Assembly: GCA_002070955.1 (NCBI GenBank) | Contig: MWEK01000019.1 | Span: forward strand, 1 to 64,000 | Source of the DNA: Planctomycetes bacterium ADurb.Bin069 | Lineage (GTDB): Bacteria > Planctomycetota > UBA8108 > UBA8890 > UBA8898 | Direction of reading: 5' to 3' | DNA: 64,000 bases | Part shown: in pieces, positions 1 through 7,434 of the stretch | How positions within the stretch are numbered: the first letter of the stretch is position 1 | Layout of the letters: each line of letters begins with the position of its first letter | The notes under the pieces: generated by a model | What the model was told of the DNA's origin: nothing | What the model saw: the letters and a program-made list of their open reading frames with translations, nothing else | The model's database searches: none | Translations under genes and position numbers: made by a program

Positions 1-82
1 CGCTTCCCCAATCCACGAGCAATCAAGTCTAAACCCTCCGAGCCAACCTGCCTATCCTTGACCCACTGGCCGCCGTCGAGTC

Positions 83-394
83 ATGGCGGTCTCGGACCAC
101 CCTGGCCGCCGCGATGGGTCAACTCCAAACCGGCGCCATCAGGCGAGAACCTGCGGAAAGGAGAACTGCAGGTGCCAAAGGGGCGAGAAACACGTCTCCC
201 TGTACGTGTCGGCGCTGGTGGGCAAGACCCGCAAGATGATCTATGTCCCTCCCGACCTCGAAACCCAGGTCAGGGAGTGGGTGCGCGCTTACCAAGAAGC
301 CCATGAGTGCGTGGAGAAGATGTCCGGCGAGTGTGTTAAACGCCTCCAGGCCGCGAAAGAAAAGCGCACCGGACGAGGGGGTCAGCGCCCATGA
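83..394 (+). CDS. Small IS-associated protein, DUF6788-like
   Basis: A 103-aa protein with a short Cys motif (CGKENCRCQRGEKH, about residues 24-37) followed by a basic stretch and a helical segment (LETQVREWVRAYQEAHECVEKM). This layout matches the small DUF6788-type proteins that precede transposase genes in some insertion sequences; their exact role is not known to me. An in-frame stop lies at 59-61, so the ATG at 83 is the first available. Its TGA overlaps the ATG of the following truncated transposase start by 4 bases (ATGA), typical of translational coupling inside an IS. Family assignment is from remembered motif shape only. Confidence 0.6.
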   Translation: MAVSDHPGRRDGSTPNRRHQARTCGKENCRCQRGEKHVSLYVSALVGKTRKMIYVPPDLETQVREWVRAYQEAHECVEKMSGECVKRLQAAKEKRTGRGGQRP

Positions 395-534
395 TGCGGA
401 GATTCTGCGCGTACCTCGAGAAGGTCTTCGACTTCAGCCGCCACGTGTCCGGACTGGTGGTTGCGCGTCAGCGCCCGCGGATTACGGCCGCGGCCGTCTG
501 GCTCAGCGGCTTTCGCATGGCGGCGCAGCCGTAG
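391..534 (+). pseudogene. Transposase N-terminal remnant
   Basis: A 47-codon frame beginning MMRRFCAYLEKVFDFS and continuing with RPRITAAAVWLSGFRM, then stopping at 532-534. This looks like the start of the long transposase that normally follows DUF6788-type genes (several hundred residues), so the gene has lost almost all of its body. It overlaps the upstream small gene by 4 bases. No intact downstream continuation is visible in any frame up to 1065. Likely a dead IS relic. Confidence 0.5.
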
Positions 535-1065
535 CTCGGGATGTTTCGCGCCCTCGGCCGGGTTTAAGTATATGAGATTGTACTCTTCGAGGTACCGAAA
601 CAAGCTCGAGAGCGCGGATCCTTATCACGGCGCTGCGCCAGGGGATCAGGCCGTCCAGCGTGAGAAAACTCAAGGCGGCGCTCGGGGTCTCACGCTCGCG
701 CCCAGGAAGCAGGTGCTCGCCGCCATTCGCCAGAGACTCCGGCGAGAACGGCATCGTCTCAACGAGTGCCGATGGGCTCGGTTGCTCAGTACGTTTGCCG
801 ATCATGTTCTGTGCATCGTCAACAGTGCTCCCCGCCACGCCAAGGACATTGCGCGACGACTGGAGCCGCTGCTACTGGTCGAGATTCTCGACCCGCACCT
901 TCGGCGGGGGGCGGCACGCCACACCGTCTGAGATATGGAAATACAGCGTCATAAAGGCCAAGCTTGCAATACCATGCGAGGGCGTAACCGATGCCCCATG
1001 AACCGTCCAGCCTCGCTTCGCTCCGCCGAAACGAAAAGAATCAAATGACTTAAATCAACGAATGA
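535..1065. other. No intact gene; degenerate IS flank
   Basis: About 530 bases with several overlapping open frames but no convincing start, motif or codon pattern. A minus-strand stretch near 540-603 reads LEEYNLIYLNPAEGAKHPE, faintly like a tyrosine recombinase core-binding segment, but it has no supporting flanks. Probably decayed mobile DNA. Confidence 0.35.
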
Positions 1066-1821
1066 TCATGAGCCACTGCGGACGGCGCGCACAGAGTAGC
1101 CACCCTCTGTCTTATCGTTGACAAGCACGCTGCCGATGAAGAAGAGGACGCGCCACGCGTACTGCGGCTCAGCGACGCAGCTAGACGCCGACCAGTAAGA
1201 CAACGGCACCGCGCCGAACACAGGATCAATGCTCGGATTCCGCCGCCCGTAATCCACGATGCTCTGAAGCTCCCTCACGTTCGGCAAGCGCCAGTCGCTG
1301 TGGCCCGCAAGAGTCAGATTCTCGCAGTACTTGAGCGCCTGCTGCCACGTGTACCTGTCGGGCGCCGTCTCCTTCTGCCACATGAGCCCCGTACACTTGT
1401 CCGTCACCGTTCCGTCGCCGTTGTCGGTGAACCGCCCCGCGCTCGAGCAGCCCGCCTGGTAGAAACCGTCCTGACCGGGATAATCCGCGCTGCCGCGGTT
1501 GATCACCCTTCCCTTAAAGTCGTAACACTTCGTCTGCCCGGTGGCGGGCAGCGCGCACGCCCTTCCGGCATAAGGCAGTCTCGCCTTCAAGAGGGCCATG
1601 ATGTCCTCAATGGTCTTCCCGTCACCCGCCTCAGGCCGTGGCGGTTTGACCTCCTGATCTCCCGCCGCGGGTTTGGTGTTCTTGTCGATGAAATCGTAGA
1701 CATCGTTCAGCGTGTAACCCGCCGGGGCGGCCGGCCCGGCCGCAGATGAAATCGCGCACAACCACAGCACCCCGCCGCCGAGAACCAAACCAACTACGAG
1801 CCTCAGAAGAAACCACCGCAT
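1066..1821 (-). CDS. Exported DUF1566 (Lcl C-terminal-like) protein
   Basis: 251 aa from the ATG at 1821, chosen because GGAGGTGGCG lies just upstream and the protein then begins with a clean signal peptide (residues 1-28, hydrophobic LVVGLVLGGGVLW). A linker rich in charged residues leads to the DUF1566 domain: LPATGQTKCYD (91-101), FTDNGDGTVTDKCTGLMWQK (131-150), HSDWRLPNVRELQSI (174-188) and YWSASS (209-214), ending YSVRAVRSG. The family is a C-type-lectin-like surface fold of unknown ligand, common in secreted and lipoproteins. Six or more cysteines could form disulfides outside the cytoplasm. No partner gene is evident. Confidence 0.8.
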   Translation of the reverse strand: MRWFLLRLVVGLVLGGGVLWLCAISSAAGPAAPAGYTLNDVYDFIDKNTKPAAGDQEVKPPRPEAGDGKTIEDIMALLKARLPYAGRACALPATGQTKCYDFKGRVINRGSADYPGQDGFYQAGCSSAGRFTDNGDGTVTDKCTGLMWQKETAPDRYTWQQALKYCENLTLAGHSDWRLPNVRELQSIVDYGRRNPSIDPVFGAVPLSYWSASSCVAEPQYAWRVLFFIGSVLVNDKTEGGYSVRAVRSGS

Positions 1822-1950
1822 CGCCACCTCCTCTCCGCCGGGGAAACACGACCGAAAGGCCTGCAAGCGCAAGAAACCAAAGTACTGTTAATCCCGAAAA
1901 CTTTTCCGCCATCCTAATCCCATGGCAATGGCAAATCACAACGAACCCAA

Positions 1951-2364
1951 TCAGCGTTCACCGACGAACGCGTACCCCAAGGCCGCCGCGAGGTCCGCGC
2001 CGCGTTGTCCCCGAAGGCGCATCGTGAGGCGGTCGCCGCCGACGCGCTCGATCTCGATCGGGCACTCGGGGAACGGGGCGCTGGGAATTGTCGGCAACTC
2101 CACGAGCGTCGGCGCGGGCGGCGGCGCATCTTCCCGCGGCATGCCCGGGGGTGCCTCTGCGCAAAGGTGTGCGCGGAGGCGCGCGTAATTCACGTGCAGC
2201 TCCGATGAGATCCTGCTTACGCAGTATCGCTGCGCCAGTGCCGCAGCCGCCCGCCGCAGCCGCTCCGGCATCGGGCCCAAGCACGCTCTCCGCGCCCGCC
2301 AGGCGGCCACCGCATTCCGGGCCTGCTCCAGCTTGGGATCATTGATTTCGAATCGTCGCTGCAT
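1951..2364 (-). CDS. Small mobile-element-type protein
   Basis: 137 aa; GGGAGGACCGCCG precedes the ATG. The N-terminal half is helical and includes a helix-turn-helix-like segment (LAQRYCVSRISSELHVNYARLR, about 43-64); a proline-rich linker follows; the C-terminal part (CPIEIERVGGDRLTMRLRG) is a short beta unit. This arrangement resembles small hypothetical proteins often found beside transposases, but I cannot name the family firmly. Position next to the decayed IS fits an accessory-element origin. Confidence 0.5.
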   Translation of the reverse strand: MQRRFEINDPKLEQARNAVAAWRARRACLGPMPERLRRAAAALAQRYCVSRISSELHVNYARLRAHLCAEAPPGMPREDAPPPAPTLVELPTIPSAPFPECPIEIERVGGDRLTMRLRGQRGADLAAALGYAFVGER

Positions 2365-2487
2365 CGGCGGTCCTCCCTCATCTCAAAAGGTCCGCCGTAA
2401 AGGTTACAGCCTGCACGCCACCAAAACACGCGGGCTTGCCGAAAGCTTACTTACGGACGGAGTTTTCGGTAGGGACAAGGGACAACC
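2365..2487. other. Intergenic, nothing recognised
   Basis: Short spacer between two minus-strand genes; no hairpin or promoter stood out. Confidence 0.3.
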
Positions 2488-3621
2488 TTATGGCCTTCCG
2501 GTTGCCTCCGTCCCTGGGGTTGGCACCGTCGTCTCCCCGAACGTACTAACCCAGAAGACGCGCTTGAAGTCTCCGGAGAACAGGTACTCCTTTTTGGCGC
2601 CGTCGGCGCTCACCATCCATATTCCGCGATCCCAGTCGATTCCGAACATCAGCACCTGGGCCACGTCTTCCCAAGTTCGTTTAGGACGACCGAGGTAGCA
2701 GATCTCTTTGCCGTCGGGGGACCAACAGAAATCGGGAATCCGCCAGCGCTCAGAGAGCAGATGCAGGGGCGTGCTCTTCCCTTCGCTGTCAGCCACAAAC
2801 AGATGATACCCGTCCCGCAGGACCGCAACGCGTTTGCCGTCGGGGCTCCACCGCCCCGCCTGCCCCTCACACAGCGCCTTCGTTGCTCCGTCCTTCACAT
2901 GACACGTATAGACAAATTGCGGAAGTTTGCGGGAAAAGTCTGCTTTGTCTTTCAGAAGGATATTCTCAAGCGACTCTTTCCGATACCATTGTGGGTCACG
3001 AAAAGCGCAAAAGAGGACCTGTTCCCCATCCGGGGACCACGCCCCGGTGCCCCCGTGGCATGCGAGCCCGGTGATCCTCAGCTCGGGGAATTCCCGAACG
3101 TTCGCCATGTTCAAGTCTGAGATGCACAAGGTCCCCACAGTGAATCGCAACCAGGAAGACCCATCAATCTCGCCCCAATTGCCATGAATTGCGGAAATCC
3201 GCAACTCCTCCGTGTGTCCCATAAAGGCAATGGATTTCCCGTCGGGAGACCGTGAACTCTGCACTGCGAAGCGCCTATCAAGCACGGCCTCCTGTAATCC
3301 TTTACGCGGTGTGAACACAACGTGGGTCCAAAAAAGGCAGTAGGCGTTCCAGGAGAACTCGTCGGGGGGATAAAAACAAAACTCGGATCTCTGACGTCCA
3401 ACAAATCCTCGTTCAAATCCTCGTTCTCGTACGATCTCAAAAGTCTGGCGATCGCGGAGGGAGTAACTCAAGACTCGCATCGTCCATTCAGGGTCTCGGC
3501 CCTCCTCGAAGAGGAGCAGATAACCACTACGTTCGGTGACGCGATTCCCCGTTGACCACCACTCCCCCATTACAGTCGTTGCCAGAAGGCTCAGACTTAG
3601 AAGCACGCAATTACATTTCAT
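2488..3621 (-). CDS. Exported TolB/PD40-like beta-propeller protein
   Basis: 377 aa from the ATG at 3621, preceded by GAGGAG; the upstream in-frame extension lacks gene-like composition. Residues 1-20 form a signal peptide (MKCNCVLLSLSLLATTVMG). At least four propeller-blade motifs are visible: SPDGKSIAFMG, SPDGEQVLFCA, SPDGKRVAVLR and SPDGKEICYLG, the PD40/TolB pattern. Blades of this type act as protein-interaction surfaces; no enzymatic domain is attached. A 12-base tandem duplication (3404-3429 region) encodes ERGF twice. No operon partner. Confidence 0.75.
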   Translation of the reverse strand: MKCNCVLLSLSLLATTVMGEWWSTGNRVTERSGYLLLFEEGRDPEWTMRVLSYSLRDRQTFEIVRERGFERGFVGRQRSEFCFYPPDEFSWNAYCLFWTHVVFTPRKGLQEAVLDRRFAVQSSRSPDGKSIAFMGHTEELRISAIHGNWGEIDGSSWLRFTVGTLCISDLNMANVREFPELRITGLACHGGTGAWSPDGEQVLFCAFRDPQWYRKESLENILLKDKADFSRKLPQFVYTCHVKDGATKALCEGQAGRWSPDGKRVAVLRDGYHLFVADSEGKSTPLHLLSERWRIPDFCWSPDGKEICYLGRPKRTWEDVAQVLMFGIDWDRGIWMVSADGAKKEYLFSGDFKRVFWVSTFGETTVPTPGTEATGRP

Positions 3622-5142
3622 ACGACACTCCTCACCAAAGGTTAAGCGTTCTTGGCAAGCCAAAGTTGCGCGCAACTTGATCAATCTGCTCCGCCGCATT
3701 GCGTTGGGCTGAAGGCGAGCTGCCGCGTGCAACCAGCACCCCAAATGCCCTCGCGGGCACGGCGGGATTTCCGAGGCACCCGCAGGCAGCAGGCGCGGAG
3801 CCGCCAGGCCGAATGGGAACGATGATGCTGAAGAACGGCTCGAGGGAAGTGGCATCGGGCACGGCAAGCCGAGACGCGTGCTCGATACAAGCAGCTGCGA
3901 GACCTCGGCCTCGACAGGGCGGGGAAAGTGCAGGCGCGAGGGGAGCAGCTTCAACCGCTGACGGTACTCTCACAAGATCCAGCCCCGTGCTTCGCATCGC
4001 CGCGCCCTCAGCGTCTCGGCGCCACAGATGAAGCTTTGCGTTCCCTGATACTCATCGATGTTGCGATCCCGCCGAATTGCAAATGAAAAACGGCGCGAGC
4101 CGCACATTTCTTGGAAGTCAAGTTTAATCGTGCATTTCCGTCCGGTTACCATGAACACCGATCTCAGACGCGAGGCCACTACAGCATTCGTCATCGCGCC
4201 ACCGTCATGGGCTCGCCGTTTGCACGCAGGCAGGCCAGCAGGGGTCGAGTCCCGGTTGGGCCTCCTGCATGGACAATTCGCACGAGCAGCCCAGAGAGGC
4301 CAGCCTTTCTCCGATCTCATCGAGTTTCCCTTCCGCATGGCCGGCATGCAGTGCCCCACGGAGCCCATCAGACCTTGCCCCGCTTCGGAAATAGGGTGTG
4401 GGAACGGATCGCCAGAGCCTATTCCGTTTCTCTTCCACCTCAAGCAATTCCCGGGTGGTCCGGGGACCGCGCCGCGGAAGGAAGCCTTGAGTGCCACTGC
4501 GTCGCCCGAGGACACATGGCCCTACGACTGCTTGGGGCACGCGTCGTCCGTCACGCCTGCTGGCTACCAACGCGGTCAACCCCGGTTTGACACGGTCATC
4601 GCCCCAGTGATAACGTGAGGCCGCGTGTTGACGGTGGCTTACGAACTATTTCGAAAGAAAAGGAGGTTAGACGATGCCTGGAAACTGGGCAGACTACAAC
4701 GCATCAAAGCCAAGGTGTCGATTGAAAACTGTCCCCATCCCAAGCCACTTCTCCCGCGGGTGAAGGAAAATCTCCTTGACCGAGGACTCCCGTGTAACTA
4801 TTATGGCCAGCATGGTTCTTGGCCAGGCTCGGCGGAACGAACTGTTACCTCGGTTGTCCCATTTCTTTTCATTTTTGCGTCCCACATACACTAGTCTCTT
4901 GTGGTTGCGGCGAGCCCCGGGGTCTTGACTATGTGCTTCACGGTGAGCCCGAAAGGTTCGTCCGGGACGGGGCGGCAATTGTTGCTTGTCCCTGCTGTCA
5001 GAAAAAGGCGCGGCAAATGAGTGCCGAAGAGAACGAGCGCCTGGCGGCTGCTCGTGAGTTGGGAAGGTTGCTTGGCGGTGACGTTGACGGCTACGCCGGC
5101 GACCGCGAGGATTTGGGACTCACTTAAGAGGAGGGGATAGGA
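3622..5142. other. 1.5 kb without a convincing gene
   Basis: No frame here shows a recognised family or a clean start. Two fragments deserve note. An ATG at 4674 follows AAAGGAGG and reads MPGNWADYNASK before stopping after 29 codons, like a decapitated real gene start. The frame ending at 5127 contains a paired-cysteine patch (CPCCQKK) and an acidic helix (MSAEENERLAAARELGRLL) but I do not recognise it. The stretch looks like decayed accessory DNA. Confidence 0.4.
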
Positions 5143-5565
5143 ATGCTCTTTGTTAACAGAACCGCGTGTGTGCGGCCGGCTGAAAGCAGCGAAGCGTTGG
5201 CACGCGATCTGACTGGAGCAAGCTGGACTTTCCCAGAGATGTGGCGAATGTTACGGAAGCTACTTGCAGTGATGTGCTTGCTGGGATGTACGACGACAGA
5301 TGCATCGCGTCCTGCAAGATCGCCGTATGAGGCGCTTGTGGGTAAGATTGAATCTGTGCATGGAAAGGAGGCTGTGATATCCGTAGGGAAAAGAGAGGGA
5401 GTAAGCGTTGGAATGACTGCCTTCGTAACCAGGGAGGGAGGCACGTACGTAGCTGAAGGACGTGTCGTGTCTGTCCGCGAAGCATCGTCAGATGTGGAGA
5501 TCTCGTGCGTCTGTGACGAGGTTGGCCCCGTAAGAGTAGGAGACGACGTGGAACTGACCCGCTGA
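5143..5565 (+). CDS. Small lipoprotein-like protein
   Basis: 140 aa from the ATG at 5143, which has a strong AGGAGGGGA site; a second start at 5239 or 5248 would give a standard lipoprotein leader (MLRKLLAVMCLLGC) and may be the true one. The mature part contains GKIESVHGKEAVISVGKREGV followed by GMTAFV and VGDDVELTR, a small beta-barrel pattern like that found at the C-terminus of some flagellar-assembly or MreC-like proteins. Function unknown. The upstream start would place the lipobox cysteine unusually deep (about residue 49). Confidence 0.55.
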   Translation: MLFVNRTACVRPAESSEALARDLTGASWTFPEMWRMLRKLLAVMCLLGCTTTDASRPARSPYEALVGKIESVHGKEAVISVGKREGVSVGMTAFVTREGGTYVAEGRVVSVREASSDVEISCVCDEVGPVRVGDDVELTR

Positions 5566-5629
5566 AGTGTCTCCAATAACATCGTCCATGGTGAAAACGC
5601 CAACGAGAAGTCCTATGGGTCAGAACGGC

Positions 5630-5800
5630 GGCGCGGAGTACGCCGACATTCAGCCGTCGATGGACGGTGCTGCCGATGGCGAAACGGTGCTGCTCAGGCC
5701 CGGCGAGTACGTGATCACGGAGCCGGACCAATCTCAATCGCGGGCACGTCTGCAAGGATTTGACAGGAGACAACAGTTCCTCCTCAAGGAGAACCCATGA
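5630..5800 (+). pseudogene. Beta-helix gene remnant
   Basis: A short frame carries EYADIQPSMDGAADGETV followed by LLRPGEYVITEP, the usual first rung of right-handed parallel beta-helix (pectate-lyase-like) proteins, then loses similarity and stops. There is no signal peptide, and the remaining several hundred residues expected for the family are absent. It overlaps the start of the next gene by four bases. I read it as the relic of a secreted beta-helix gene. Confidence 0.45.
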
Positions 5801-7030
5801 AGGTCAAAACCGCTTCGGCCGTGCTGATAATCATTGGCGCGCTGGCTTTAGGGACAACAGTCGGATTGGCCGCGGAACAGGGCCGGATCATTGGTTGGGG
5901 AAGTAAGGTTGTCGGCGTCGATCTCAGCGGTGGATTTCGAGCGGTTGCGGCGGGGCTGGGGCACAATCTCGGCCTCAAGGCCGACGGATCGATCGTCGCG
6001 TGGGGCGATAACAAGTACGGCCAATGCGATGTGCCGCCGACGAACACGGGCTATGTTGCCATTGCGGCGGGGGCGGAGCACAGTCTCGGCCTCAAGGCCG
6101 ACGGATCGATCGTCGCGTGGGGCGATAACAACTTCGGCCAATGCAAAATGCCGGTGCCGAACACGGGCTATGTGTCCATTGCGGCGGGGTGGTTTCACAA
6201 TCTCGGCCTCAAGGCCGACGGATCGATCGTGGCGTGGGGCTATAACCAGGAGGGTCAGTGTAAAGTGCCGGCGCCAAACATGGGCTATGTGTCCATTGCG
6301 GCGGGGTGGGGGCACAGTCTCGGCCTCAAGGCCGACGGATCGATCATGGCGTGGGGCTGGAACGGCCACGGCCAATGCGATGTGCCGCCGCCGAACGCGG
6401 GCTATGTGTCCATTGCGGCGGGGGAGTCTCACAATTTCGCACTCCGAGCGACTGGCGTGGGGCGATAACGACTACGGCCAATGCAAAGCGCCGCCGCCGA
6501 ACACGGGCTATGTGGCCATTGCGGCGGGGTGGTCTCACAATCTCGCAATCCGAGCGACGACTGCCATTGACCCATTCGTCCGAATCAGCTTCGACCGCAC
6601 AGCATACACGGCCGGCGACCGGAAGGTTGCCACCATCGATTACTCCATGGAAGGGAAGCCGATCTCTACGTCCAACTGAGGTGGCCCAAGGGCACGGCCC
6701 GGTACGCGTGCTACCCGGACGGAGGCTGGAGGCCGCAGCCGAAGGTCCCCGCATTCATATCCGAGAAGGCGCCGGCACTGAGTGGGACAAGTCTGTCGAA
6801 CCAGTCCGGCCTGGTTTTCAACGATTTTCTCTTCGACGGAGAGAGCGAGGAGGGGACTTAAGCCTGGACCATCACCGCGCACTGCGGATGTTCCCCCGTC
6901 TGTCCCAGCCGACCCCGTACCCGCCTCTGATGCAGTCGGTGTACCCGTTCGGCCGCTGCTCAAGTGGGCCGCGGCCCAGTGCGCTTCCTCATACGACGTG
7001 CTCCTTTGGCCCGCTCATCGTAGCTATCCA
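5797..7030 (+). pseudogene. Broken RCC1-repeat secreted protein
   Basis: Starts well (AAGGAG before the ATG; signal peptide to about residue 26) and then has RCC1-type repeats with the core GLKADGSIVAWGDN..GQC. The repeat period is exactly 117 bases (39 aa): cores begin at 5971, 6088, 6205 and 6322. In the next unit about 11 bases are missing, shifting the frame so the first product ends at 6468. The repeat continues in another frame to about 6560, then DPFVRISFDRTAYTAGD. A second shift near 6660 leads to DLYVQLRWPKG; an in-frame TAA at 6859 follows; a third frame carries an Fn3-like piece (AVGVPVRPLLKW, ASSYDVLLWPA). Several independent lesions indicate a pseudogene. Confidence 0.75.
5935..6560 (+). 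repeat. 117-bp tandem RCC1 repeats
   Basis: Four to six head-to-tail copies of a 117-base unit, nearly identical at the nucleotide level over the GGCCTCAAGGCCGACGGATC core. The similarity suggests recent expansion or ongoing homogenisation. The fifth copy is damaged. Confidence 0.8.
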
Positions 7031-7070
7031 CTTCGTCTCGTACGGCACGTCGATCACTCAAGCGGCGTGA

Positions 7071-7434
7071 CGATCTTCATTGAACCGATGCCCGAGTTCC
7101 TTTCGGAGTTCCATCTCCTGTTTCTTACCCAGACCGTATCTGCTCTTCACAGGAAAGAGCGCCAAGTTCCGCGACCTCGCAAACGATCGCGCAGACCGGC
7201 CATGCGGGAGCGCAGGGCCGGCGGCGGAGAGGGTGCGCGCGGCGCCGGGGCGAAACGCGGGGCGCGAAGGGGATCGGGCCGGTCAGCCGGGCTCGCCCGC
7301 GGCGGTTTAGGGGCGCCTGTGCAGGAGTTCCGCTTCAGGGGGCGTGCCAAGCTCGTGAGCCGTCGCCGCGCGCGGCGGCGCCCGAGGCCGCGCCGATTGA
7401 CCGCCCCGCCCCGCGCCGGTTAGCATCGAATTCC
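7071..7434. other. Gene-free spacer
   Basis: About 360 bases between the RCC1 pseudogene and the next gene, very GC-rich from 7195 onward, with purine-rich tracts. No coding motif or clear promoter seen. The composition change here marks the boundary between the decayed region and the main gene set. Confidence 0.35.

Noticed and set aside
540-603. A recombinase-like peptide on the minus strand
   Set aside because: Only about 20 residues look similar and neither side continues the fold.
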